A stretch of DNA of 64,000 nucleotides from Serpentinicella sp031432315 (GCF_031432315.1 NZ_JAVKGO010000009.1:1-64000); one strand, 5' to 3'; shown: positions 52,437 through 62,114, counted from the stretch's first letter. Notes: generated from the sequence alone by a model not told the origin. Numbers and translations are program-made.

Positions 52437-53252
52437 TTATTCTAGTAGTTCTGATACAGGCACAATTTTAACGCCTTTATTTTCAAATTCATGGATCATA
52501 TCCTTTATGCCTTTGGCAGTAACTGTTCCACCTTCTGGCCCTACATGCCCAATTCCTATGGCTTTACCATTCTCCATAGCTAAATCTTTTAGTTGTTGTA
52601 GCTGGTTCTTTATACTATTATAGTCTTTATTATTATCAATAAATACATCTCTTGTCCGTACTGACACCCCATGTGCTTTAGCTACTTCTTCTACTACTGA
52701 TTTTGAGCTAGTTCTACTATCAACAATATACATATTATGTTCTTTTAAAACCTCTATAATTGCAGTCATTATTCGTAGATCTTCAGTTGCTTTTGAACCC
52801 ATATGATTATTTAATCCCACAGCAAAAGGAACTTCTTCAATTGCTTCTCTTAAAATACTTTTTATCTCATCTGTACTTAAATCTGTTGTAATACCTTTTT
52901 CTCCTAACCATTTAGGATTACCAGTATGAGGCTGCATTGGTAGATGGATAATAACTTCATGCCCTAATGAGTGAGCTAGTTTTGCCTCCTCCTTAGAATA
53001 AGGCATAAATGGCATAATAGCACAAGTTAATGGTGCTTTTATTTCCGTTAACATTTTTTCTGTTCCTTCCCCATTGTTTCCAAAATCATCTATTACAATT
53101 GCAGCCTGTGGTCCAATATTATTATAAAATGTGATAACACTTACTTTCAATTTGCAAATAGGATAATTAATTCCAAGAATTATTGCTAATATCAATACTA
53201 ATATTAATAAGTTCTTCTTTTTTGATTTAATTATTTTTTTTAACTTTTTCAT
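52437..53252 (-). CDS. divergent polysaccharide deacetylase (YibQ-like)
   Basis: 271 residues. N-terminal membrane anchor (~14-34). The catalytic domain begins AAIVIDDFGNNGEGTEKM (metal Asp) and continues with TCAIMPFMPYSKEEAKLAHSLGHEVIIHLPMQP (HxxxH-like metal site) and NNHMGSKAT. It belongs to the divergent polysaccharide deacetylase 2 family with a carbohydrate esterase-like barrel. The substrate is unknown. Single gene. Confidence 0.85.
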   Translation of the reverse strand: MKKLKKIIKSKKKNLLILVLILAIILGINYPICKLKVSVITFYNNIGPQAAIVIDDFGNNGEGTEKMLTEIKAPLTCAIMPFMPYSKEEAKLAHSLGHEVIIHLPMQPHTGNPKWLGEKGITTDLSTDEIKSILREAIEEVPFAVGLNNHMGSKATEDLRIMTAIIEVLKEHNMYIVDSRTSSKSVVEEVAKAHGVSVRTRDVFIDNNKDYNSIKNQLQQLKDLAMENGKAIGIGHVGPEGGTVTAKGIKDMIHEFENKGVKIVPVSELLE

Positions 53253-53471
53253 TTACATACCTCTTTTTTAGAAAATAATTAATTTGATTTGCTTAATATT
53301 TACTGTACTTACACTTAGATCATCACATTGATCATTAAAAACAATTTATAAATTCTAGACTAAAAAATCCTGTTTAAAAAGTACTTAATTTTTAGAATGA
53401 ATAATTTAATGAATAAAAACAAAAGATATATGTGCAACACTATTTTAATTCATATTAGGAGGTATTTAGTA

Positions 53472-53843
53472 ATGTCAGAAGAAAGAAATCCAAATAGAAC
53501 GCAAGACGCTCCAAGTTGGGGAAGGCTTATTTTAAGATTTATTATATCAGCTATTGTAGTTGGTATTGCAGCATTTATTACTCCTGGTTTTCAAATTGAT
53601 GGGTTATGGGGTGTTCTATTAGCAGCTTTAGCTATTTCTATTGTTAACTACATTATAGAACGTGTTTTTAACTTCGATGCATCGCCTTTTGGTAGAGGAA
53701 TAGCAGGATTTATTGTTGCTGCAATCGTAATTTACTTAAGCCAATTTGTAGTTGCTGCTATGCAGGTAAGTATTTGGGGAGCAATTATTGGTGCCCTTGT
53801 AATTGGTATAATTGATATGGTTATACCAGGAGAAACAATTTAA
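53472..53843 (+). CDS. 4-TM phage-holin-family (YvlD-like) membrane protein
   Basis: 123 residues from the ATG preceded by AGGAGG; the longer frame upstream has no support. Four membrane helices (e.g. LILRFIISAIVVGIAAFITPGF, GFIVAAIVIYLSQFVVAAM), and the family signature PGFxIDGLWGxLLAALxxSIVNxII. Despite the Pfam name, YvlD-like proteins are chromosomal, not phage lysis genes; in Bacillus they are linked to envelope-stress responses. Single gene, no phage neighbours. Confidence 0.85.
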   Translation: MSEERNPNRTQDAPSWGRLILRFIISAIVVGIAAFITPGFQIDGLWGVLLAALAISIVNYIIERVFNFDASPFGRGIAGFIVAAIVIYLSQFVVAAMQVSIWGAIIGALVIGIIDMVIPGETI

Positions 53844-53989
53844 TATATAATCCACATATTATAAACTTATTTCCACAGCATATGTGGATTGTTTGGTTAA
53901 TATTTATGTCTAAAATAGTCGTCTTTACACTGTTTTAACAAAAGAATAGTTATTTATGCACATTATCCACAAAAACAATCCACATATGC

Positions 53990-54730
53990 TTATGGGTTAT
54001 TTTCAAAGTATTTTTGAATTCCCATATATATTGCAAATGCGACTTTTTGTTGATATTCAGATGTTCCTAACAGTTTTTCTTCATTAGGATTAGATAAAAA
54101 TCCACACTCTACAAGTGCTGTTGGTATATCTAATCCTTTTATTATATACACACCTTCTTTTTCTAGTGCAACTCGCTTGTTACCTTGATCTAACACATTT
54201 TTTAACTCTTCTTGTATTTTCTCAGCTAAATCTTTTCCTGTTGTACTTCCCTTAGGATAAAAAGTTTGTGCGCCATAGTATTTTGTTTGTGGAAAACTAT
54301 TTAAATGAATTGTAACAAATATATCAGGTTGAGCATTAGTCACTACTGCCCTTCTATTTCTTAAATCTTCATTTTTCTTCTGTCTAATACTCCCACCTTC
54401 AGAATACAAACCATAATCATCATTTCGGGTCATGATTACAACTCCGCCATCTTGTTCAAGGTACTCTTTTAAATATTGTGAAATTGATAAATTTATATTC
54501 TTTTCCTTTATCCCGCTTTTACCTATTGCTCCAGGATCTACGCCACCATGTCCTGGATCTATAACAATTACTTTTGTTGTAACAGGCATAAGACACGGCT
54601 CAGATGGCTCAGATCTTATATAAATTAACTTATTAATAGCAAGAAATAGCAAGAAAACACAAAGCAAGGCACAAAGCAAGGCACACACAATGTAATATAT
54701 CCACTTTTTTTCTACAACAATAAATTTCAT
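53990..54730 (-). CDS. cwlD: N-acetylmuramoyl-L-alanine amidase, spore cortex type
   Basis: 246 residues from the ATG with GGGGTGG upstream. N-terminal signal anchor, then an Amidase_3 domain: VIDPGHGGVDPGAIG (first zinc His), EKNINLSISQYLKEYL (zinc Glu), FVTIHLNSF (second zinc His) and the catalytic ALVECGFLSNPNEEKLL. CwlD is needed to make muramic-delta-lactam of the spore cortex. Size and single-domain build match CwlD. Confidence 0.88.
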   Translation of the reverse strand: MKFIVVEKKWIYYIVCALLCALLCVFLLFLAINKLIYIRSEPSEPCLMPVTTKVIVIDPGHGGVDPGAIGKSGIKEKNINLSISQYLKEYLEQDGGVVIMTRNDDYGLYSEGGSIRQKKNEDLRNRRAVVTNAQPDIFVTIHLNSFPQTKYYGAQTFYPKGSTTGKDLAEKIQEELKNVLDQGNKRVALEKEGVYIIKGLDIPTALVECGFLSNPNEEKLLGTSEYQQKVAFAIYMGIQKYFENNP

Positions 54731-55244
54731 TATACCACCCCGATTTTTTTCCATACTTACTTATTTATATGTAAAGTTTTATCTATAGTTTACAATTAAA
54801 TTACTAATCACTAACTATTTATCGACAGTATTTTTTATATTTCCCGGGAAAACACCCTAATATTTCAAATATTAGAAGTATAAAAATAAACTATATAATT
54901 GCGCTTTTATTTTCTTAATATTTAGGAGTATATGAGGTATTAATAAGAAAGTTGCTGCTTAGAATGTACTTAATTCCTGTCTTATAGAATTAGAAATGAT
55001 TTTAACAGTCCTTACGCCCTTAACCTTTAAGTAGACTTACAAATTCAAAGTTAAGGGTAATGATTTTAGTATATAAAAAAAGACCCTCATGTAATAATGG
55101 AGCAGAATATAACCCACTCAGCGATTAAAAAAGAGTCAAAAACGAAAAAATCCTCCTTTATAATCTTTTGAGGACTTTAATATAATCTAATAATTTATGT
55201 TAATTGTAGATGTTTTTTAGTCATTTTTATAGATTTTTATAAAA
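54731..55244. other. 514-base non-coding stretch with a short unexplained segment
   Basis: Mostly AT-rich. The segment 55075-55180 holds a minus-strand AAAGGAGGA-like ribosome site (about 55150-55158) and, further on, GTGGGTTATATTCTGCTCC and ATGAGGGTC, but no frame longer than a few codons. It could be a transposase or gene-end remnant, which I could not identify. A PstI- or IS-type terminal repeat is not evident. Confidence 0.3.
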
Positions 55245-55282
55245 TAAAACTCCCCAAATTCTTATAATTTGGGGAGTTTTGT
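55245..55282 (-). terminator. terminator of the rplM-rpsI operon
   Basis: AAAACTCCCCAAAT/ATTTGGGGAGTTTT with a 7-base loop, followed by TTATTTTATAAAAATC on the minus strand. Confidence 0.85.
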
Positions 55283-55294
55283 ATATACAACATA

Positions 55295-55687
55295 TTATCT
55301 TTTTGAGAATTGTGGCGCTCTACGTGCTGCTTTAAGACCGTATTTTTTACGTTCTTTCATTCTAGCATCTCTAGTTAGGTAACCAGCTTTTTTAAGTGGA
55401 GCTCTTAAAGCCTCATCAGACTTAATTAGAGCTCTTGCAATACCATGTCTTAATGCTCCTGCTTGACCAGTAAATCCTCCACCGTTAACTGTTGCAATAA
55501 CATCAAACTTTCCTAATGTTTCTGTAAGGGTAAGTGGTAACTTTACTTCTCTTCTTAAAGTCTCATAGTCTAAGTACTCTTCGATATCTCTTTTATTTAT
55601 TGTGATGTTCCCATCTCCTGGTACTAATCTAACTCTTGCAATTGATTTTTTTCTTCTTCCTGTTCCATAGTAGGCAACTTTCGCCAT
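55295..55687 (-). CDS. rpsI: 30S ribosomal protein S9
   Basis: 130 residues. YYGTGRRKKSIARVRL start, GGGFTGQAGALRHGIARAL in the middle, and the conserved RDARMKERKKYGLKAARRAPQFSKR-type tail that contacts P-site tRNA. Second gene after rplM. Confidence 0.97.
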   Translation of the reverse strand: MAKVAYYGTGRRKKSIARVRLVPGDGNITINKRDIEEYLDYETLRREVKLPLTLTETLGKFDVIATVNGGGFTGQAGALRHGIARALIKSDEALRAPLKKAGYLTRDARMKERKKYGLKAARRAPQFSKR

Positions 55688-55714
55688 ATTATTTTCCTCC
55701 TTTCAGGTTCACTT

Positions 55715-56143
55715 TTATAGTTCTATATTTTCTGGCTTCTGAGCTTGATGATTATGTGTTGATCCTCTATATACATTTAATTTTTTAATCATTTGTCTTC
55801 CTAGTCTTGTTTTTGGTAACATACCTTTAACAGCATTTTGCACTAACATTTCAGGTTTTTCTTCAAGCATTCTTCTATATGAGATTTGTCTTAATCCACC
55901 TGGATGACCAGTGTGATAAGTGTAGAATTCTTGATCTAACTTCTTACCTGTTAATGCTACTTTTTCTGCATTTAAAATAATTACAAAATCTCCACAATCT
56001 ACATGTGGTGTGTATTCTGGTTTATGCTTACCTCTTAATATTTTGGCAACTTCAGAACTTAAGCGTCCTAATGATTTGCCTTCTGCATCAACAATATACC
56101 ATTTTTTTTCAACTTCATTTGGCTTTGCCATATATGACTTCAT
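55715..56143 (-). CDS. rplM: 50S ribosomal protein L13
   Basis: 142 residues from the ATG with GGAGGG 7 bases upstream, giving the usual MKSYMAKPNEVEKKWYIVDA start; a second ATG sits one codon before it and a longer frame is not supported. GRLSSEVAKILRGKHKPEYTPHVDCGDFV and MLPKTRLGRQMIKKLNVY are clear family signatures. First gene of rplM-rpsI. Confidence 0.97.
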   Translation of the reverse strand: MKSYMAKPNEVEKKWYIVDAEGKSLGRLSSEVAKILRGKHKPEYTPHVDCGDFVIILNAEKVALTGKKLDQEFYTYHTGHPGGLRQISYRRMLEEKPEMLVQNAVKGMLPKTRLGRQMIKKLNVYRGSTHNHQAQKPENIEL

Positions 56144-56149
56144 CATTTT

Positions 56150-56274
56150 CCCTCCTCGATAAATATTACATCTTGTAAAAGTTCTTACGTTCATTTATAT
56201 GCTCAAGATCCGGGGCTGTGGATCATTGTTTACGCACACTAATTTATTTTAATACAATGTGCCACGTGTGTCAA
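56150..56274 (-). promoter_or_regulatory. rplM-rpsI promoter and leader
   Basis: TTGACA, 17 bases, TAAAAT on the minus strand (56246-56274). The ~90-base leader could fold (e.g. ATCTTG...CAAGAT) and may contain an L13-type autoregulatory element, but I could not match it with certainty. Confidence 0.7.
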
Positions 56275-56275
56275 G

Positions 56276-57010
56276 TCAGTAAAATACTTTATCTAAAAAT
56301 AAACCTTGGGGTGGTGCTTTATGTCCTGCAGCTTTTCTATCTTTCATATTCAAAATTTTCTCTAGCTGCTTAATATCTTTTTTACCAATACTCATTTCTA
56401 CTAAAGTACCTACTATGTTCCTGACCATATTATATAGAAATCCATTACCATGGAAACTTAGTATAATCATATTTCCTACTTGTTCTACTTGTATATTATA
56501 AATGGTTCTAACTGTATTTTTTGCAGTACTACCACTTGTTACAAAGCTTTTAAAGTCATGTGTTCCTTCTAGAATCCTTGTACCTTCTTTTATAATGTCA
56601 ATATTGATTTTGGGGGATACGTGGTAGCTATAGTTAAACATCAGTGGACTTCTAGTAGTGTTATTATAAATTTTATAGATATATCTTTTACTAACAACGT
56701 TATACCTAGCATGAAATGTAAGCGGAACTTCTTTTACATTTAGGATAGCAATGTCATTTGGTAAAAATTTATTGATCACTTTCTTAAATCCCTCTACGGG
56801 TATTGGGTAGTCCATATAAAAGTTGGCCACTTGCCCTTTGGCATGTACTCCAGCATCTGTTCTTCCTGATGCATGCATTTTTACTTCTTGATTGGTAATC
56901 TTTTTTATAGCTTTCAATACTTCGGCTTGTACTGTATTGGCATTTTGCTGAATTTGCCATCCCGAATAGTTTGTCCCATCATATTCAATTTCAACCATAA
57001 TATTTCTCAT
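56276..57010 (-). CDS. truA: tRNA pseudouridine(38-40) synthase
   Basis: 244 residues. EYDGTNYSGWQIQQNANTVQ, the catalytic Asp in GRTDAGVHAKGQVANF, and the C-terminal GNGFLYNMVRNIVGTLVEM. It modifies U38-U40 in tRNA anticodon arms. The second ATG (57010) gives the usual MRNI start; the first ATG is one codon upstream. It lies 26 bases after ecfT and 20 bases before the rplM promoter. Confidence 0.95.
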   Translation of the reverse strand: MRNIMVEIEYDGTNYSGWQIQQNANTVQAEVLKAIKKITNQEVKMHASGRTDAGVHAKGQVANFYMDYPIPVEGFKKVINKFLPNDIAILNVKEVPLTFHARYNVVSKRYIYKIYNNTTRSPLMFNYSYHVSPKINIDIIKEGTRILEGTHDFKSFVTSGSTAKNTVRTIYNIQVEQVGNMIILSFHGNGFLYNMVRNIVGTLVEMSIGKKDIKQLEKILNMKDRKAAGHKAPPQGLFLDKVFY

Positions 57011-57038
57011 CATATCTACTCCATTGTCAATCCATACT

Positions 57039-57836
57039 CTATACAGTTCTAATGTAAATAATAATAGTTAATAGCATTATTGCCACTAAAATGCTTGTGT
57101 AATCTTTCGTTTCCATTTTTAAAACTTTCATTCTGGTACGATTTTCACCACCACGGTAACACCGTGCTTCCATAGCCATAGCTAGATCGTCTGCTCTTCT
57201 AAAAGCACTTATAAAAAGTGGCACTAGTAAAGGTACTAAACTTTTTGCTCTACTAATAATGTTACCGCTTTCAAAATCTGCTCCTCTTGCAATCTGGGCC
57301 TTCATTATTTTGTCAGTTTCCTCTAACAGTGTAGGTATAAATCTAAGGGCTATTGTCATCATCATTGCTAGTTCATGGGCTGGAACCCCAATTCTTTTAA
57401 ATGGTTTTAATAAATATTCAATACCATCTGTTAGTTGTATAGGTGTTGTTGTTAACGTTAATAGTGAAGTACCCATAACTAATAATATAAGCCTCAAAGC
57501 CATAAAAGTAGCTTGATATAAACCTTGTTGAGTTATACTGATGCGACCAATACTGTATATAACTTCACCAGATGTCATAAATATATTTATGATAAAAGTA
57601 ATTAGAATTATATATTTTAAAGGTTTTAGACCTTTAATAAGAAACTTAGGTGGTATTTTGGAAATAGAAACCACGAGTAATATAAATCCTATAATAAATC
57701 CATAACTGACAAAACGATCTACTAAAAACAATCCTAGTATAAGTGAAAATGTAATTAATAGCTTCGTTCTAGGATCTAATTTATGAATAAGTGACCCGGT
57801 GGGATAGTATTGTCCAATTGTAATGTCCTTAAGCAT
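57039..57836 (-). CDS. ecfT: ECF transporter transmembrane subunit EcfT
   Basis: 265 residues, about six membrane helices. Conserved GQYYPTGSLIHKLDPRTKLL start, LMMTIALRFIPTLLEETDKIMKAQIARGAD (first coupling helix motif) and DDLAMAMEARCYRGG (second Ala-Arg-Gly-type motif). It couples ATPases EcfA1/EcfA2 to S components such as FolT. It overlaps ecfA2 by 8 bases. Confidence 0.94.
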   Translation of the reverse strand: MLKDITIGQYYPTGSLIHKLDPRTKLLITFSLILGLFLVDRFVSYGFIIGFILLVVSISKIPPKFLIKGLKPLKYIILITFIINIFMTSGEVIYSIGRISITQQGLYQATFMALRLILLVMGTSLLTLTTTPIQLTDGIEYLLKPFKRIGVPAHELAMMMTIALRFIPTLLEETDKIMKAQIARGADFESGNIISRAKSLVPLLVPLFISAFRRADDLAMAMEARCYRGGENRTRMKVLKMETKDYTSILVAIMLLTIIIYIRTV

Positions 57837-58692
57837 GTCCTTTTCCCCTTATCCAATTTAAAATCTCGTCCTTTGCTTCCTTTACTGTTAGTACATTATT
57901 GCTGACAGGCTTATTATTGTTTTTTAGCTTAGTCATTAATTCTGATACTTGTGGGACGCCAAGACCAATAGATGTAAGTTTACTAGAATTTTTAAATATA
58001 TCTCTTGGTGTGCCATCTAACTCTATTTTTCCTGCATGCATAACAATTATTCTTTCAACATATTTAGCTACATCCTCCATACTATGGGATACAAGAATAA
58101 TCGTCATATTATATTTTCTATGTAGCAGACTTATTTGTTCTAATATTTCATCCCTACCTTTAGGATCCAAACCCGCTGTTGGTTCATCAAGTATTAATAT
58201 TTCAGGTTTCATCGCTAATATTCCCGCTATTGCTACCCGACGTTTTTGTCCACCACTTAACTCAAAAGGAGATCTATTCTTAATTGCTTCATAATCTAAA
58301 TTAACCTGGCTCATTGATTCTATCACACGTTTGTTTATTTCTTCTTCTCTTAAGCCTTGTTTTAAAGGACCATATGCAATATCCTTAAATACTGTTTCTT
58401 CAAACAATTGATACTCAGGGTATTGAAATACTAATCCTACTTTTTTACGTACTTCAGACAACTTTATCTCCTTGTCAGAAGTATCCTTGCCTTTTATAAA
58501 TACCTTTCCTGATGTAGGATATAATAAGCCATTTAAATGCTGTATAAGCGTTGATTTTCCTGAACCAGTATGCCCAATGAGTCCTACAAATTCACCAGAT
58601 TTTATTTCAAGATTCAAATTATCTAGTGCCTTTGATTCATATGGAGATTTAGGGTTATAAATATGTGTTAGGTTTTCTAATTTAATTGACAT
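57829..58692 (-). CDS. ecfA2: energy-coupling factor ATPase EcfA2
   Basis: 287 residues. Walker A GHTGSGKST, signature LSGGQKRRVAIAG, Walker B ILILDEPTAGLDP, and the H-loop HSMEDVAKY. The order of the two ATPase genes in Firmicutes places this one after ecfA1. It overlaps ecfA1 by 16 bases. Confidence 0.94.
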   Translation of the reverse strand: MSIKLENLTHIYNPKSPYESKALDNLNLEIKSGEFVGLIGHTGSGKSTLIQHLNGLLYPTSGKVFIKGKDTSDKEIKLSEVRKKVGLVFQYPEYQLFEETVFKDIAYGPLKQGLREEEINKRVIESMSQVNLDYEAIKNRSPFELSGGQKRRVAIAGILAMKPEILILDEPTAGLDPKGRDEILEQISLLHRKYNMTIILVSHSMEDVAKYVERIIVMHAGKIELDGTPRDIFKNSSKLTSIGLGVPQVSELMTKLKNNNKPVSNNVLTVKEAKDEILNWIRGKGHA

Positions 58693-59513
58693 AAATGCAT
58701 CACCATCTCATCAACAGTTAATATATCCTCAGGCAAGTTGACACCTGCTTCTATCAATTCATGCGCTAACTCTGTTACTTGGGGTACATCTAACCCAATG
58801 GACTTTAACGCTTTCACCTTGGAAAACACCTCACGTGGAAGCCCTTCTAATATAACTTGTCCCTCTTCCATAACAATAATGCGGTCCGCGTCAACTGCTT
58901 CTTCCATAAAATGTGTTATGTGTATAATTGTAATGTTTTCATCTTTGTTAAGTTTTCTAATAGTATCCATTACCTCTTTTCTTCCTGCTGGGTCAAGCAT
59001 TGCAGTAGGCTCATCAAATATAATACAACTAGGTCTCATTGCTATTACCCCAGCTATTGCAACCCTTTGTTTTTGTCCACCTGAGAGCATGTGCGGTGCT
59101 TTGTTTCTAAACTCTAGCATCCCCACGGTATTTAAAGCTTCTTCTACTCTTATTTTTATCTCATTGGATTCTATCCCTAAATTTTCTGGACCGAAAGCCA
59201 CATCTTCTTCGACTACAGTAGCAACTATCTGATTATCTGGGTTTTGAAACACCATACCAGCGGTCTCTCTTATTTCCCATAATAATTGACTATTCTTTGT
59301 ATTGTTTCCCATAATATACACATCTCCAGATGTAGGTAATAACAATGCATTTAATAGCTTAGCTAATGTAGACTTTCCTGAACCATTATGTCCAATTATA
59401 ACAACAAACTCACCTTGATTAATTTCTTTAGAAATTGAATTTAATGCTGTTGAGCTTTCATCGTTATCTGTGTATTTATAAGTTAAATCTTTAAACTTGA
59501 TAATTTTATTCAT
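58677..59513 (-). CDS. ecfA1: energy-coupling factor ATPase EcfA1
   Basis: 278 residues from the ATG with AAGGGTG upstream; the longer frame is unsupported. Walker A GHNGSGKST, signature LSGGQKQRVAIAG, Walker B CIIFDEPTAMLDP, and H-loop HFMEEAVDA. First gene of the ecfA1-ecfA2-ecfT-truA unit, separated from rplQ by a terminator. Confidence 0.94.
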   Translation of the reverse strand: MNKIIKFKDLTYKYTDNDESSTALNSISKEINQGEFVVIIGHNGSGKSTLAKLLNALLLPTSGDVYIMGNNTKNSQLLWEIRETAGMVFQNPDNQIVATVVEEDVAFGPENLGIESNEIKIRVEEALNTVGMLEFRNKAPHMLSGGQKQRVAIAGVIAMRPSCIIFDEPTAMLDPAGRKEVMDTIRKLNKDENITIIHITHFMEEAVDADRIIVMEEGQVILEGLPREVFSKVKALKSIGLDVPQVTELAHELIEAGVNLPEDILTVDEMVMHLCQLN

Positions 59514-59589
59514 TCTGTCACCCTTCTTCTCAATTAGCAATAGGAGGTACAATTATGCCCTGTTTTTATAACATAAATATATTTTATGC

Positions 59590-59628
59590 TATAAAAACAG
59601 GGACTAAGTGTTAAAACCCTTAATCCCT
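59590..59628 (-). terminator. terminator of the ribosomal superoperon after rplQ
   Basis: Minus strand AGGGATTAAG/CTTAGTCCCT stem followed by GTTTTTATAG. A second inverted repeat, CCCTGTTTTTAT/ATAAAAACAGGG at 59558-59602, overlaps it and could extend or compete with the first. ecfA1 probably has a separate promoter or is reached by read-through. Confidence 0.7.
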
Positions 59629-59635
59629 CTACTTG

Positions 59636-59977
59636 TTATACTAATTCAATAATAACCATTTCTGTAGCGTCGCCTTTTCTAGGCCCTATTTTCATAATAC
59701 GAGTGTATCCACCATTTCTTTCAGCATACTTTGGTGCTATTTCATCAAATAGGTTTTTCACAACAGTTTCATCAGTCATATATGATAATACTTGTCTTTT
59801 CGCATGTAGATCTCCTCTTTTAGCAAGAGTGATCATTTTTTCTGCAACTTTTTTTGTTTCTTTCGCTTTTGCTTCTGTAGTTTGAATTCGACCATTTTGA
59901 ATAAGACTTGTAACTAAGTTTCTTAACATAAGATTTCTATGTGCAGTTACACGTCCAAGCTTTCTTTGCACAGCCAT
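59636..59977 (-). CDS. rplQ: 50S ribosomal protein L17
   Basis: 113 residues. KLGRVTAHRNLMLRNLVTSLI, TTEAKAKETKKVAEKMITLAK, GGYTRIMKIGPRKGDA. Last gene of the ribosomal protein run, 22 bases after rpoA. Confidence 0.97.
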   Translation of the reverse strand: MAVQRKLGRVTAHRNLMLRNLVTSLIQNGRIQTTEAKAKETKKVAEKMITLAKRGDLHAKRQVLSYMTDETVVKNLFDEIAPKYAERNGGYTRIMKIGPRKGDATEMVIIELV

Positions 59978-59999
59978 ATCTATCCCTCCTTACTGCTTA

Positions 60000-60947
60000 T
60001 TACTCATCCGAAGATTTTAAGTTAAGCCCTAATTCATCCAACTTCTTTTGTACTTCCTCAAGCGACTTTTTACCAAGATTACGCACCTTCATCATATCTT
60101 CTTCTGCTTTTGTTGATAGCTCTTGAACAGTGTTTATCCCTGCTCTTTTTAAGCAGTTATAAGATCGAACAGACAGATCAAGTTCTTCTATAGTCATCTC
60201 CATCACTTTTTCCTTTGTATCTTCTTCTTTTTGAACCATTATTTCAACATCATTAACATGATCTGTTAATGTAATAAATAAGTTGAGATGTTCATTCATA
60301 ATTTTTGCAGCTAAGGAAATTGCTTCTTCAGGCTTAATACTTCCATCAGTAAAGACTTCAATGTTCAGTTTATCATAATCTGTTACTTGACCGACTCTTG
60401 TGTTCTCTACTGAGTAACTAACCTTTCTTACAGGAGTAAATATAGAATCAACAGGTACGACAGCAATAGGCATTCCTGGAGTTTTGTTATTTTCTGAAGG
60501 TGTATAACCCCTACCTTTAGAAACATGTATATCCATCTCTAATTTTCCACTTGCATCAAGCGTTGCTATATGCAATTCTGGATTTAGGATTTCAACATCA
60601 GGATTTGTTATAATATCACCTGCTGTTACTTTGCCTTCACCTTCTACTTCGATCCTTACCGTCTGAGGTTCATTTGTATGGAGTTTAATTGCTAAACCTT
60701 TTAAATTAAGTATAATCTCAGTAACATCTTCTTTAACACCTGGTACTGTAGAGAACTCATGTAATACGTTCTCTATTTTCACTGAAGTTACAGCAGCACC
60801 TGGTAAAGAAGAAAGCATAATCCTTCTTAAAGAGTTACCTAGTGTTGTTCCATACCCTCTTTCAAGGGGTTCAACTATAAACCTACCATAGGTGTTATCT
60901 TCACTTATTTCAGCAATTTCTACTTTTGGCTTTTCCATTTCTAACAT
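60000..60947 (-). CDS. rpoA: RNA polymerase alpha subunit
   Basis: 315 residues. N-terminal domain with GRFIVEPLERGYGTTLGNSLRR and LLSSLPGAAV (assembly), and C-terminal domain (~245-315) with LDLSVRSYNCLKRAGINTVQEL and RNLGKKSLEEV (UP element and activator contact). Standard length for Clostridia. Confidence 0.98.
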   Translation of the reverse strand: MLEMEKPKVEIAEISEDNTYGRFIVEPLERGYGTTLGNSLRRIMLSSLPGAAVTSVKIENVLHEFSTVPGVKEDVTEIILNLKGLAIKLHTNEPQTVRIEVEGEGKVTAGDIITNPDVEILNPELHIATLDASGKLEMDIHVSKGRGYTPSENNKTPGMPIAVVPVDSIFTPVRKVSYSVENTRVGQVTDYDKLNIEVFTDGSIKPEEAISLAAKIMNEHLNLFITLTDHVNDVEIMVQKEEDTKEKVMEMTIEELDLSVRSYNCLKRAGINTVQELSTKAEEDMMKVRNLGKKSLEEVQKKLDELGLNLKSSDE

Positions 60948-61065
60948 TAATTAAAACCCTCCTTTTAATCTATTCTCTTCTATATTGAGGGCAACTGATT
61001 CTATTACACATACTTCAAGCAGTAAGCCCAAAATTCTAAACAAGATTTTGGATTGTTTGCTTTGA

Positions 61066-61689
61066 CTATTTTGAGTATAACTCTATAATTAGATTTTCTG
61101 CGATTGGTAGATCGATGTCTTCTCTAGTTGCTAATGAAACTACTTTTCCTTCTAGCTTCTCTGAATCAGAAGACACCCACTGTGGTACAGTACCTTTAGC
61201 TGCTTCAGATAATTCTTTAAATTTGTTAGAAGCTTTTGATTTCTCACTAACAGCTATTACGTCTCCAACACTTACTAAGTATGATGGAATGTCTACCTTT
61301 TTACCATTTACTGTGAAGTGTCCGTGAACAACTAACTGTCTTGCTTCTGGTCTTGATGACGCAAATCCTAATCTATAAACTACATTATCTAGTCTAGATT
61401 CAAGTATTCTTAATAAGTTATCACCAGTAATACCTGCTTGTTTATCAGCTATTTCAAAGTATTTTCTAAATTGAGATTCAAGAACTCCATAAAATCTTTT
61501 CGCTTTTTGTTTTTCTCTTAACTGCATTCCGTAGTTAGAAAGTTTCTTTCTATTTGTACCGTGCTGTCCTGGCGCATAGTTTCTTTTAGTTACTGCACAT
61601 TTATCTGTATAGCATCTTTCGCCTTTTAAATAAAGTTTTAGTCCTTCTCTACGGCATAATCTACATACCGCGTCTTTATATCTTGCCAT
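61066..61689 (-). CDS. rpsD: 30S ribosomal protein S4
   Basis: 207 residues. The N-terminal zinc-type motif CRLCRREGLKLYLKGERCYTDKCA is complete (four Cys), showing the zinc-binding (C+) form. S4 domain RLDNVVYRLGFASSRPEARQLVVHGHFTVNG. The upstream neighbour is rpsK. Confidence 0.97.
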   Translation of the reverse strand: MARYKDAVCRLCRREGLKLYLKGERCYTDKCAVTKRNYAPGQHGTNRKKLSNYGMQLREKQKAKRFYGVLESQFRKYFEIADKQAGITGDNLLRILESRLDNVVYRLGFASSRPEARQLVVHGHFTVNGKKVDIPSYLVSVGDVIAVSEKSKASNKFKELSEAAKGTVPQWVSSDSEKLEGKVVSLATREDIDLPIAENLIIELYSK

Positions 61690-61715
61690 CTTTTACACCT
61701 CCTAATCCTTGATCA

Positions 61716-62114
61716 TTAAACTCTTCTACGTTTTGGTGGTCTACAACCGTTGTGAGGTACTGGTGTTACATCCTTAATTAGCGTAACCTCTAATCCAGTA
61801 GCTTGTAACGCTCTAATAGCAGCCTCTCTACCAGCTCCAGGTCCTTTAACAAAAACTTCAACTGTTCTAAGTCCATGCTCCATAGCTACTTTTCCAGCAG
61901 CTTCAGCACACATTTGTGCTGCAAATGGAGTAGACTTTCTTGACCCTTTGAATCCTAGCTGACCGGAGCTAGACCATGCAATTGTATTTCCTTGCATATC
62001 AGTCAATGTAACAATGGAGTTATTAAAAGTTGATTGAATATGCGCTTGACCACGCTCAATATTTTTACGTTCTCGTTTTTTACGTGTTGTCTTTCTTTTT
62101 ACAGCCTTAGCCAT
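61716..62114 (-). CDS. rpsK: 30S ribosomal protein S11
   Basis: 132 residues. ERGQAHIQSTFNNSIVTLTD, GLRTVEVFVKGPGAGREAAIRAL and DVTPVPHNGCRPPKRRRV tail. Between rpsM and rpsD in the usual order. Confidence 0.98.
   Translation of the reverse strand: MAKAVKRKTTRKKRERKNIERGQAHIQSTFNNSIVTLTDMQGNTIAWSSSGQLGFKGSRKSTPFAAQMCAEAAGKVAMEHGLRTVEVFVKGPGAGREAAIRALQATGLEVTLIKDVTPVPHNGCRPPKRRRV

Noticed and set aside
53397..53843. Phage holin gene as evidence of a prophage
   Set aside because: The product is a YvlD-like chromosomal protein and no phage genes are nearby.
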